Positions 8,437 to 16,337 of a stretch of DNA of 64,000 nt are shown piece by piece (the stretch's first letter is position 1; every line of letters begins with the position of its first letter). A program made the translations under genes and the position numbers. This stretch comes from Achromobacter animicus. GTDB lineage: Bacteria > Pseudomonadota > Gammaproteobacteria > Burkholderiales > Burkholderiaceae_B. The stretch lies in contig NZ_CADIJM010000001.1 in NCBI RefSeq assembly GCF_902859585.1, positions 186,001 to 250,000 on the forward strand, given 5' to 3'. The notes under the pieces were generated by a model. That model did no database searches and was not told the origin of the DNA. It saw only the letters and a list, made by a program, of their open reading frames with translations.

Positions 8437-8493
8437 GGGGCCGACATTGACGATCCTGCCGCCCGGATGTCAGGCAACGCCTGCTGCAGCGCT

Positions 8494-9303
8494 TCAATAC
8501 GTCAGCGGCGCGCCCGTGACGACCTCATACAAAAACCGGTCCAGCGTCTCGGTCTGGCCGTCGGGCCGGTCGAAGTAGGGCGCCTTTTCCAGTTCGGCCA
8601 AGGTCGATTCAAGATACGCGTGGATCAGCGGGAAGCGAGGACCGTGCTCGGCTTCGCCCGCCGCCATCTTAATGGCCAGCAGTTCATTGATCTCGGCGCG
8701 CAACGCGGCGTCGGTGATGATGACGTCGGCCAGATCGGCAAAGCGCATCGGCGGAACGCCCCGGCCGCTGTCGATCCATTGCGCGGCCAGCACCGGGCGC
8801 AGGACGTACAGATACTTCTTCAGGCGAACCGTGTCGCCCTGCAGCGATTCGCGGAAGTTGCGGCCGGCCATGGCAACGTAGTGCCAGCGCCCCTTGGTGC
8901 TGGAGAAGTACGCGCTGCGGAAATGCCGCAGCCACGCGCTGACGGCGTCGTCCTGGCGATAGATGATGGGCGAATCCAGCCACTCGAAAAGCGTGGGGTT
9001 GGAACCGCGCAAGAGTCGCAGGGACTTGCGCAGCTCCCAGCCCGAGACGTCCAGTTCGTCGTCAATCGGCAGCTCGATCACGTCGCGTTGCGGCGCCACG
9101 CGCAGATACCAGTCCAGCTTGTGTACGTACAGAAAGCGCACGTCGTAGTCGCTGTCGGGCGAGGCAAAGCCCCAGCCGCGGCTGCCGGATTCGCAGGCGA
9201 GCAGGACGCGCACGTCGTGGCGCTGCTCGATGTCTTGCAGGGTCGCCATCACGCGTTCGCGGACGGCGGGGTCGATGGGGTGGGCGTGCAGGATCGAAGT
9301 CAT
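8494..9303 (-). CDS. RlaP-like DNA polymerase beta superfamily nucleotidyltransferase
   Basis: A 269-residue protein with the pol-beta nucleotidyltransferase signature GSRGWGF (40-46) followed by SPDSDYDVRF, giving the paired metal-binding aspartates D52 and D54. A helical C-terminal region follows, including KGRWHYVAMAGRNF and LKKYLYVLRPVLAAQW. This is the COG3541/PF10127 type, linked by family knowledge to RNA repair. The substrate here is unknown and no RNA ligase gene is adjacent. The ATG at 9303 has AGGA eight bases upstream; the ATG at 9312 has none. It is transcribed away from the SDR gene region and appears monocistronic. Confidence 0.78.
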   Translation of the reverse strand: MTSILHAHPIDPAVRERVMATLQDIEQRHDVRVLLACESGSRGWGFASPDSDYDVRFLYVHKLDWYLRVAPQRDVIELPIDDELDVSGWELRKSLRLLRGSNPTLFEWLDSPIIYRQDDAVSAWLRHFRSAYFSSTKGRWHYVAMAGRNFRESLQGDTVRLKKYLYVLRPVLAAQWIDSGRGVPPMRFADLADVIITDAALRAEINELLAIKMAAGEAEHGPRFPLIHAYLESTLAELEKAPYFDRPDGQTETLDRFLYEVVTGAPLTY

Positions 9304-9346
9304 GCCCCGCATCCTAGCACCGCCCGGCCATCGGCCCGGCGCCGGC

Positions 9347-10096
9347 TCAAAGCTGGCTCATCCCGCCGTCCGCAATGATCTCCGTGCCCACGATGAAGGC
9401 CGATTCGCGCGCAGCCAGATGCAGGACGGTTGCGGCGATTTCTTGCGGCGTACCGAAGCGGCCCAGCGGAATCTGCGACTGGATGCTGGCGGCTGTCTTC
9501 TCAAGCGTGTCGGCGTCCAGGCCCAGCTTGCCGTAGATCGGCGTCGTGACCGGACCGGGGCTGACGACGTTGACCCGGACGCCTCGCGGCAGCCATTCGG
9601 CCGACAGCGTTTTCGCCAGCGAGATCAGCGCCGCCTTGCTGGCCGCGTAGATCGACGACGCCGGCATGCCGATATGGGCATTGATGGACCCGTTGAGCAC
9701 GATGGACGCGCCCGCGTTGAGCAAGGGTTCCAGCGCCTGCAACTGAAAGAACACGCCCTTGACGTTGGTGTCGAACGTCTGGTCCCACAGGTCTTCGGTG
9801 GCGTCGGCCAGCGTGGCGAATTTGGCGATGCCTGCATTGACGAAGACGGCGTCCAGGCGCACGCCCGCCGAGGCCAGTGCGTCCGCCAGGGCCGCCGCCG
9901 CGCCGGGCGCGCCAGCGGTGTTCTGGATGGCCAAGGCGTTGCCGCCCAGGGTGACGCGGGTCTTTTCCAGCGCCGCGGTGTCGCGTCCGGTGACGATGAC
10001 GCGGGCGCCTTCGGCGGCGAAGGCTTGGGCGGCAGCGAGGCCGATGCCGCTGGTGCCACCGGTGACCAGGACGGTCTTTTGTTCAAAACGGTTCAT
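9347..10096 (-). CDS. Short-chain dehydrogenase/reductase
   Basis: A 249-residue classical SDR that oxidises or reduces an alcohol or ketone with NAD(P). The Rossmann motif TGGTSGIG is at 12-19, NAG at 87-89, and the catalytic Ser137, Tyr150 and Lys154 are in YAASK. The C-terminal FIVGTEIIADGG is typical. I chose the ATG at 10096 because AAAGGA precedes it and it begins just before the Rossmann strand; the longer in-frame start at 10180 adds an unlikely leader. It is divergent from a LysR gene that probably controls it. R41 after the second strand (VTGRDT) hints at NADPH preference. Confidence 0.88.
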   Translation of the reverse strand: MNRFEQKTVLVTGGTSGIGLAAAQAFAAEGARVIVTGRDTAALEKTRVTLGGNALAIQNTAGAPGAAAALADALASAGVRLDAVFVNAGIAKFATLADATEDLWDQTFDTNVKGVFFQLQALEPLLNAGASIVLNGSINAHIGMPASSIYAASKAALISLAKTLSAEWLPRGVRVNVVSPGPVTTPIYGKLGLDADTLEKTAASIQSQIPLGRFGTPQEIAATVLHLAARESAFIVGTEIIADGGMSQL

Positions 10097-10176
10097 GACG
10101 GGTTCCTTTGGTGTGGAGGTGAGGTGTAGCCATGTTGCGCCTGGCCCGGTGGTTTGTCGTACGATCTGACGCACAA

Positions 10177-10217
10177 ACACGTTCGAAGAAATTGCACATG
10201 TTTGGCCCGGAACGTGT
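10177..10217. promoter_or_regulatory. Inverted repeat in the SDR/LysR divergent promoter
   Basis: ACACGTTC (10177-10184) and GAACGTGT (10210-10217) form perfect 8-bp arms with a 25-base spacer, in the 157-base gap between the two divergent starts. This is a plausible regulator site, but the spacing is wider than a single LysR box. Confidence 0.4.
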
Positions 10218-10253
10218 ATCCCCAGAGGTACAGCCCACTATGTTGAGCCCGCG

Positions 10254-11171
10254 ATGCTGACTGCCAATGAACTCTCACTGCTGGAAGCCATCCGCGATAG
10301 CGGCAGCCTGTCCCGGGCGGCCGCCCGGCTGGGCAAGGCGCCGTCTTCCGTGTCGCACGCCGCGCGGCAACTGGAGGAACGCTTCGATGCCCTCTTGTTC
10401 GACCGCCGCGGGTATCGGCTGCAACTGACGCCCGCCGGCCAATTGCTGGCGGACGAAGCCGCGCGGCTAGCGCAGGACGTCAGCCGGCTCACGCAGCGCG
10501 TGCGGCAGGTGGCCAGCGGCTGGGAAGACCGCCTGCACATTGTCAGCGACGAGATCCTGGAATTCGAACTGATGGCGCCGCTGCTCCGGGCCTTCGACAA
10601 GCTGGATTCAGGCGTAAGGCTGCGCTTCACGCACGAAGTGCTGGGCGGCACGTGGGAAGCGCTGCGCGAGGGACGGGCAGACCTGATTGTGGGCGCGACC
10701 AACGAGCCGCAAACCATGCCGAACCTGCAATGGGCGGCGTTGGGCGAGATGGAATGGCTGTTTGCCATATCACCGCGCCATCCGCTGGCCAAGGCAAAGG
10801 GGCCGTTGCGCCAGGACCAGATCCAGCAACATCGCGCCGTCGTCGTCGCCGACACGGCGCGCGGCTCGTCGGCGCGCGGGTACGGCAGGGTCGGCGGGCA
10901 GGTGACATTGGCCGTGCCCAGCATGCGCGCAAAAATCCTGGCGCAACGCGAAGGGCTCGGCGTGGGTTGGGTGCCGCGCCACCGCGTGGCCTCGCTGCTG
11001 GCGCGAGGCGAACTGGTCGAAATGTCCACCGAGACGCCGCGCGAGCCCAACCTGCTGTATCTCGCCTGGCGCGGCGATCACGACGGGCGGGCGCTGCGCT
11101 GGTGGCTGGACCAGTTGCGCCAGCCGCGCATGGCGGCGGCGCTGATGCGGGGCATCGACGGGTTCGCCTGA
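10254..11171 (+). CDS. LysR-family transcriptional regulator
   Basis: A 305-residue regulator. The winged helix at 1-65 includes LLEAIRDSGSLSRAAARLGKAPSSVSHAARQLEERFDALLFDR, followed by the linker helix and the periplasmic-binding-like effector domain (HIVSDEILEFELMAPLLRAFD). It is divergent from the SDR gene at 10096, the arrangement typical of a LysR protein that controls its neighbour. DUF169 starts 78 bases downstream on the same strand and may be read through. The effector cannot be predicted. Confidence 0.9.
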   Translation: MLTANELSLLEAIRDSGSLSRAAARLGKAPSSVSHAARQLEERFDALLFDRRGYRLQLTPAGQLLADEAARLAQDVSRLTQRVRQVASGWEDRLHIVSDEILEFELMAPLLRAFDKLDSGVRLRFTHEVLGGTWEALREGRADLIVGATNEPQTMPNLQWAALGEMEWLFAISPRHPLAKAKGPLRQDQIQQHRAVVVADTARGSSARGYGRVGGQVTLAVPSMRAKILAQREGLGVGWVPRHRVASLLARGELVEMSTETPREPNLLYLAWRGDHDGRALRWWLDQLRQPRMAAALMRGIDGFA

Positions 11172-11249
11172 CGCGTTGTAGTCTTGACCGCGTGCGGCAG
11201 CGCGGGCCTCCGGCGCGCCAGACCGCAAACAACAGTCCAAAGGACGAAC

Positions 11250-12050
11250 ATGGAAGAGACAACGCAGGAAACCGCGCTCGACTGGGCGTCGCTGGTCGAC
11301 GACCTGAACCGGCTGCTGCGGCTGAAGACCACTGTCATCGGCATGAAGCTTTACGAGCACGAAGCCGACATGGCGGGGGTGAAGGGCCTGCGCCGGCCCA
11401 AGGCCACGCACACCACGGACCAGATCGTGGGCATGGCGGCAAGGCTGGGCTGGACGGTTGGCATCACGGGCGACGATCTGGTCGGCGCGCAATGCCGCGC
11501 GGTCATCGGGCTGGGGCCGCAGGACGAAGATTGGAAGCGCGGCAAGGAATATGTGGGGGTCTGGCACGCGACCGAAGCCGATGCCCGGGCGCGCCAGGAG
11601 GCGCTGACCTGTGTGCCGGCGGACAAGTACCGCGCCATGGTCGTGTCGCCGTTGGCATCTGGGCGCCTGGATCCGCCGGACATCTGCCTCGTGTACGCCA
11701 CGCCGGGTCAGATGATCATCCTGATCAACGGGTTGCAATGGAAGAACTACCGGCGCTTTGACTGGAGCGTCGTCGGAGAAACCGCCTGTGCGGATTCCTG
11801 GGGCAGGGCGCTTGCCACCGGCGAGCCCAGCCTGTCCTTGCCCTGTTTCGCCGAGCGTCGCTATGGCGGCGTGCCCGACGAAGAAATGCTCATGGCGCTG
11901 CCTCCCCGCTATCTGCCGATTGCCATCGAGGGCATGAAGGCGCTGGCGGCCAATGGCCTGCGCTATCCCATCGCGCCCTATGGCATCCAGAACGACGTGC
12001 GCGCCGGCATGGGGGTGAGCTACGCGCAGCCGCCCAAGTCCCCGGGTTGA
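11250..12050 (+). CDS. DUF169-family protein
   Basis: A 266-residue cytoplasmic protein of the DUF169 family, with LLRLKTTVIGMKLYE near the start, an internal CVPADKY, and the C-terminal half CFAERRYGGVPDEEMLMALP...MKALAANGLRYPI. Family members lack a defined activity and are often found near redox genes. Conserved-looking cysteines are present (AQCRAVIGLG, ETACADSWG). ATG at 11250 has AGGAC upstream; a longer frame from 11184 lacks a ribosome site. Its last 31 bases overlap the 3' end of the convergent LysR gene. Confidence 0.8.
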   Translation: MEETTQETALDWASLVDDLNRLLRLKTTVIGMKLYEHEADMAGVKGLRRPKATHTTDQIVGMAARLGWTVGITGDDLVGAQCRAVIGLGPQDEDWKRGKEYVGVWHATEADARARQEALTCVPADKYRAMVVSPLASGRLDPPDICLVYATPGQMIILINGLQWKNYRRFDWSVVGETACADSWGRALATGEPSLSLPCFAERRYGGVPDEEMLMALPPRYLPIAIEGMKALAANGLRYPIAPYGIQNDVRAGMGVSYAQPPKSPG

Positions 12051-12952
12051 ACGCCGGCGTGCAGCGCCGCGGCCAAGGCGCGCGCAGCCGGCCCGAGCGG
12101 CCGGTCGATGCGGTGCGCAAGATAGGTTTCGCTGGTGATCTGGCTGTCGCGGCCCAGGCTGGCGGTGGGCACGCGCAGCAGGCGGCCCTCGGCCAGGTCG
12201 CGCTCAACCTGCCACAGCGGCAGTCGGCCCCAGCCGAGCCCGGACAGGATCAGCGCGTGCTTGGTGTCCTGGCCGCTGACGCGGCAGGTCTGCGGCGACA
12301 GCACGGCAAAGTCGCGGCCTTCGGACAGCGACGAGGGATCGGACTGCACGATCTGAAGGTGATCCGCCAGGTCCGCCGCGGTAAGCGCGCGGCCGGCGCG
12401 CGCAGTCTGCGCCAGGGGATGCGAAGCGCCGACCACGGCCACCATCTGAATGGCGCCAAGCGCCTGCACCGCAATGCGCGGATGCCGGAAATGCTCGCCT
12501 GCAAGAATGCCCAATGTGTGCGTGCCGGCCAACAGCGCGTCGACCGGTCCGCCCAAGGGCAGCACCGAGACGCGCATCGCCACCGAGGGATACGCCGCGC
12601 GCATGTGGTTCAGCGCCGCACCAGCCCGTTCGATCGGAAAGAGCGTATCCACCACCAGCGAAAGCTCCAGCTCGACGCCTTCGCCCAGGCCTTGCGCACG
12701 GGCGCGCATCGCATCGACCCGCAGCAGGATGTCGCGGGCATTGGCAAGCAGCGCCTGGCCTTGCGGCGTCATGACTGGACGATGGCCGGTGCGGTCGAAC
12801 AGCGGCACGCCCAGTTGCGCCTCCATGTTGGCAATGGCGTGGCTGACGGCGGACTGCACGCGGGACAAGCGGCGGGCGGCCGCGCGAAAGCTGCCGGTAT
12901 CTGCGACGGCGGCGAACACACGCAGTTGGTCCAGGGTCAGCGCGTCAATCAT
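12020..12952 (-). CDS. LysR-family transcriptional regulator
   Basis: A 310-residue LysR protein with its helix-turn-helix at about 18-65 (VFAAVADTGSFRAAARRLSRVQSAVSHAIANMEAQLGVPLFDR) and an effector domain from about 90. It is divergent from the MFS transporter gene at 13059 across 106 bases that hold a palindrome with T-N11-A character. I infer that it controls the transporter and itself. The C-terminal coding end overlaps the convergent DUF169 gene by 31 bases, so both proteins end in shared DNA. Confidence 0.9.
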   Translation of the reverse strand: MIDALTLDQLRVFAAVADTGSFRAAARRLSRVQSAVSHAIANMEAQLGVPLFDRTGHRPVMTPQGQALLANARDILLRVDAMRARAQGLGEGVELELSLVVDTLFPIERAGAALNHMRAAYPSVAMRVSVLPLGGPVDALLAGTHTLGILAGEHFRHPRIAVQALGAIQMVAVVGASHPLAQTARAGRALTAADLADHLQIVQSDPSSLSEGRDFAVLSPQTCRVSGQDTKHALILSGLGWGRLPLWQVERDLAEGRLLRVPTASLGRDSQITSETYLAHRIDRPLGPAARALAAALHAGVQPGDLGGCA

Positions 12953-12959
12953 GGGAAGG

Positions 12960-12980
12960 TTGATCTATTTGTTCGATCAA
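12960..12980. promoter_or_regulatory. LysR-type operator between lysR and the MFS gene
   Basis: TTGATC (12960-12965) and GATCAA (12975-12980) form a perfect palindrome with a 9-base spacer, containing ATC-N9-GAT, the LysR T-N11-A box. It begins 8 bases upstream of the lysR start, suiting autorepression. Confidence 0.6.
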
Positions 12981-13058
12981 TATCGTCGAAAGGTTATCAC
13001 TTCGCGGAATCAATTTTGCGAGGCATGATGCCGGAATCTTGGTGAAAGCGAGGGTGGG

Positions 13059-14261
13059 ATGGACAAGGTCGAAGGGGCGGAACGTGCCATCGGGCACCCG
13101 CATTGGGGCGCGGTGCTGGCCATCGTGGGCGCGGGCGTCGTGGCGGCGTTGCAGGTGGGCAAGGTCATCATCGCCGCGCCGCTGCTGCGCAAGGACATGG
13201 GGCTGGACCTCGCGTCCATTGGCACGCTGACGGCGGTGTTTTCGATATTGGGCATGGTGGGCGGCATCGCGGCGGGCGGGGTGATCGCGCGCTTTGGCGC
13301 CCGGCGCATGCTGATCCTAGGCCTGGCGGCGACCGCGGCGGGCACGGCGGTGGGCGCGCTGGCGCCCGGCTATGGCGTGCTGCTTGGCTCCCGGGTGATC
13401 GAGGGACTGGGTTTCCTGATGATTACGGTGGCGGGGCCCGCCGCGCTGCAGCGCATCGTCACCGGCGGCAGGCGCGATTTCGCCTTTGCACTCTGGAGCT
13501 GCTACATGCCGGCCGGAATGGCAATCGCGATGCTCGCCTCGCAGGCGTTCGACGACTGGCACGCCTATTGGTGGTGCGCGGGCATCGCTGCAGGCGTGGC
13601 GCTTGCCAGCATCGCCGCGCTGGCGCCGCCCACGCCTCGCGGCTCGCCCCTGTCGTGGCAGGGGCTACGACAGGACACGGTCGACACCATGGGCGCGGCC
13701 GGCCCGATGCTGCTGGCGCTGTCGTTCACCCTTTACAGCCTGATGTTCTTCGCGCTGTTCACCTTCCTGCCGGTGCTGCTCATGGAGCAACTGGGGCTGA
13801 CGCTGGCGGCGGCCGGGCTGTACAGCGCCATTGCCAGCGCTGCCAACGTGGTGGGCAATCTGGGGGCGGGCGTACTGCTTGCACGCGGCTGGCGGCGGTC
13901 CACGTTGATCGCCTGCGCCAGCGCAGTGATGGCGGGCGTGTCGCTGCTGATCTTCGGTTCCGCGCTGCCGGCCATGACCACCTTTCTGCTGTGCGTGCTG
14001 TTTTCGGCCGTGGGCGGGCTGATCCCTGCGACGCTGCTTGGCACCGCGCCGCAGGTGGCGCCACGTCCGGCGTTGACCGCGGCGTCGGTGGGGCTGGTCA
14101 TGCAGGGCAGCAATCTGGGGCAGGTCATCGGACCAGTGGCGGTGGGCGGCGCGATCGACCGTTTTGGCTGGTCCTCCGCGTCGTTCATCGTGGCGGCGGC
14201 AGGACTGGCGGGCGTGGCCGTCGCCTGGCGCCTGCGGCGCGTCGGGGGCACCAATCTTTGA
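13059..14261 (+). CDS. Major facilitator superfamily transporter
   Basis: A 400-residue inner-membrane transporter with about 12 membrane segments. The MFS loop motif appears as GGVIARFGARRMLILG after the second segment. The central cytoplasmic loop (TPRGSPLSWQGLRQDTVDTMG) is near the middle. It is most like small cyanate/organic-acid-type MFS carriers; the substrate is not predictable. ATG at 13059 follows AGGGTGGG. It is divergent from the LysR gene, which probably regulates it. Confidence 0.85.
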   Translation: MDKVEGAERAIGHPHWGAVLAIVGAGVVAALQVGKVIIAAPLLRKDMGLDLASIGTLTAVFSILGMVGGIAAGGVIARFGARRMLILGLAATAAGTAVGALAPGYGVLLGSRVIEGLGFLMITVAGPAALQRIVTGGRRDFAFALWSCYMPAGMAIAMLASQAFDDWHAYWWCAGIAAGVALASIAALAPPTPRGSPLSWQGLRQDTVDTMGAAGPMLLALSFTLYSLMFFALFTFLPVLLMEQLGLTLAAAGLYSAIASAANVVGNLGAGVLLARGWRRSTLIACASAVMAGVSLLIFGSALPAMTTFLLCVLFSAVGGLIPATLLGTAPQVAPRPALTAASVGLVMQGSNLGQVIGPVAVGGAIDRFGWSSASFIVAAAGLAGVAVAWRLRRVGGTNL

Positions 14262-14370
14262 CAAGGCTTGGCAGCGCGCGCCGTCGGTCACTCGGTGCCG
14301 GTCATGAGGCGGGCGCTTCGCTGTAACCGGGCTGGCCTATCATGGAGCGGCCGAACACGTTGGAGGTTAC

Positions 14371-15039
14371 ATGCACACGCCCGCCCCGCGCCTGGTCATC
14401 TTTGATTGCGATGGCGTCCTGATCGACAGCGAAATCATCGCCGCGCGCGCCCAATCCAGCGCCCTGGCCGAACACGGCATCGCCATCACGCCCGAAGAGG
14501 CCGCGCTGCGCTTTGCCGGCATTCCGGATGCGGACATGTGGCGCACGTTGCAGGCCGAGCACGCCTGCGCGTTGCCCGAAGGCTTCGCGCGCCAGTATGC
14601 CGATCGGCTGGATCGCACGTTCCGCACCGAACTGCGCCCCTTGCCGCACGTGCACGAGACGCTGAAGGTGTTGAAGGAACGCGGGCTGGACCTGTGCGTC
14701 GCGTCCAGCAGCATGCCGGCCAAGCTGGAGGCGGCGCTCAAGATGGTGGGTCTGTGGGAGACGTTTGCACCGCATGTGTTCAGCACGGCGCAGGTGGCCA
14801 AGGGCAAGCCGGCGCCGGACGTTTTTCTGTACGCAGCGCGGCAGATGCGGGCCGCGGTGCTGGATTGCGTCGTGGTCGAGGACAGCGTGCCGGGTGTGCG
14901 CGCTGCTCGTGCGGCGCGCATGCGGGCGGTGGGGTTTGTGGGCGCCTCGCACAACGGACCGCAACAGCGGCAGCGGTTGCTGGACGAGGGCGCCTTTGAA
15001 GTGATCGATGATCTGCGGCGGCTGCCGGAGATCATCTGA
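14371..15039 (+). CDS. HAD-family phosphatase (YieH/phosphoglycolate-phosphatase-like)
   Basis: A 222-residue HAD subfamily IA phosphatase. Motif I is FDCDGVLIDSE with nucleophile D12 and acid/base D14, motif II is VASSS, motif III lysine is in KGKPAPDVF, and motif IV acids are in VVEDSVPGV. The helical cap lies between motifs I and II. It resembles E. coli YieH, which acts on sugar phosphates such as 6-phosphogluconate, but specificity is only inferred. GGAGG lies directly upstream of the ATG. It appears monocistronic and convergent with the nitronate monooxygenase gene. Confidence 0.85.
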   Translation: MHTPAPRLVIFDCDGVLIDSEIIAARAQSSALAEHGIAITPEEAALRFAGIPDADMWRTLQAEHACALPEGFARQYADRLDRTFRTELRPLPHVHETLKVLKERGLDLCVASSSMPAKLEAALKMVGLWETFAPHVFSTAQVAKGKPAPDVFLYAARQMRAAVLDCVVVEDSVPGVRAARAARMRAVGFVGASHNGPQQRQRLLDEGAFEVIDDLRRLPEII

Positions 15040-15053
15040 GAGGGGCTGCTGAC

Positions 15054-16211
15054 CTATGCCGCGGCGGGCATCTCGCCGTGCAGCAGGTAATCCATCAGTT
15101 CGCGCACGGAACGCATGGCATTGCCAAACGGCAGTTTGGACGCGCCGCGGAAGAAAAGACCGCGGCTGACTTCGCCACGCATCGCGGCCGCGAGTTTCAG
15201 GTCGATGCAGAATTGGCCGAACTTGGCGATGCCGTCGCGCAGGCCGCATTGCGTCAGGCAGTCCATACGCTGGCTGCAGCGGCGCGGGTCGGCACGGGTG
15301 TTGGCTTGCAGCGTGCCTTCCTGGCGCAGGTAGCGGGTCAGCCACGGCGTGGCGACCGCACGTGCCGGCAGGCCGGCCACGCTGGTGAATTCCGCCAGTT
15401 CGGCGGGGTCGGCGTCGATCAGGACGCGCTTGAAGTTTTCGTGGGCGTCGCCTTCGTGGGTGACGGCGAATGCGGTGCCGACCTGCACGCCATCGGCGCC
15501 GTTGCCGAGCCAGTGGCGGACCTGTTCGTGGCTGCCGACACCGCCGGCGACGATCAGGCGGGGCGCATCGCGGCCCAGTTGCAGTTCAGTGAACAGGGCG
15601 TGGCAATCGGCCAGCACCTTTTTGAAATCGAAACGTTCGCTGTGCAGGTCGTCGAGCCGTGCCGCGCCCAGGTGGCCGCCCGCGTAACCGGGGTGTTCGA
15701 TGACGACGGCGTCGGCCAGTCGTCCTTTTTTCATCCATTTCTTCAGCACGGCGGCGACGCCGCGGGCCTCGGAAAGAATGGGCACCAGCGCAACCTTGGG
15801 GAAGTCGGCGGTCATTTCGGGCAGGTCGAGCGGCAGGCCGGCGCCCATGACGATGGCCTCTGCGCCGCTTTCGCAGGCTTGGCGCACCAGCGCGGGATGG
15901 TCGCGCACGGCTTTCATGACGTTTACCGCCACCAGGCCGCGCCCTTGCGCCGTATCGAGCGCGGCGCGGACCTCCCGATGCAGGGCTTCGCGGTTGGCGG
16001 TGTCGATCGTGTCGCGGTCATTGCATTTTTCGGTTTTTTCCACGAGATCGGCGTGGTGATGGCGCAAATCGACGCTGGCAATGGTGCCCACGGCGTTCTG
16101 GCTGGCAACCGCGCCGGCCAGGCGATGGGCGGATACCCCAACGCCCATGCCGCCCTGCACGATGGGCAGCAACTCGCGTCCGGCGAGGGTGAGTGATTTG
16201 AACCACGTCAT
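15054..16211 (-). CDS. Nitronate monooxygenase / NAD(P)H-dependent flavin oxidoreductase
   Basis: A 385-residue FMN TIM-barrel enzyme of the 2-nitropropane dioxygenase family. PIVQGGMGVGVSAHRLAGAV is at the N-terminus. VIEHPGYAGGHLG carries the catalytic-type His and the phosphate-binding glycines, and VAGGVGSHEQV and NGADGVQVGTAF supply FMN contacts. The C-terminus is cysteine-rich (CSQRMDCLTQCGLRDG), seen in longer members. It should detoxify nitronates or act as a flavin reductase. ATG at 16211 is chosen (AGAGGAAAG upstream); a TTG at 16235 would extend it by 8 residues. Confidence 0.85.
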   Translation of the reverse strand: MTWFKSLTLAGRELLPIVQGGMGVGVSAHRLAGAVASQNAVGTIASVDLRHHHADLVEKTEKCNDRDTIDTANREALHREVRAALDTAQGRGLVAVNVMKAVRDHPALVRQACESGAEAIVMGAGLPLDLPEMTADFPKVALVPILSEARGVAAVLKKWMKKGRLADAVVIEHPGYAGGHLGAARLDDLHSERFDFKKVLADCHALFTELQLGRDAPRLIVAGGVGSHEQVRHWLGNGADGVQVGTAFAVTHEGDAHENFKRVLIDADPAELAEFTSVAGLPARAVATPWLTRYLRQEGTLQANTRADPRRCSQRMDCLTQCGLRDGIAKFGQFCIDLKLAAAMRGEVSRGLFFRGASKLPFGNAMRSVRELMDYLLHGEMPAAA

Positions 16212-16296
16212 GATATGAGTCTTTCCTCTGGTCAAGAGAGCAGAGGCTAGAGCAACGTGGGGAGCGCCGCCTTGCGAAGGATCAAGTGGCGCGGCA

Positions 16297-16326
16297 ATGG
16301 GCGGGGACCAGACAGCCCCCGCCCAT
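16297..16326 (-). terminator. Hairpin after the TctA-like gene
   Basis: ATGGGCGGGG (16297-16306) and CCCCGCCCAT (16317-16326) pair perfectly over a 10-base loop, just past the stop of the minus-strand TctA gene at 16338. No T-run follows, so termination may need other factors or the stem may protect the 3' end. Confidence 0.5.
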
Positions 16327-16337
16327 CTGTCACGCTT

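Noticed and set aside
12960-12980. FNR box at the LysR/MFS gap
   Set aside because: The TTGAT/ATCAA halves are 11 bases apart instead of 4, so it fits a LysR site.
16236-16337. Riboswitch upstream of the nitronate monooxygenase
   Set aside because: The only structure is a simple hairpin better explained as the end of the convergent-side TctA transcript.
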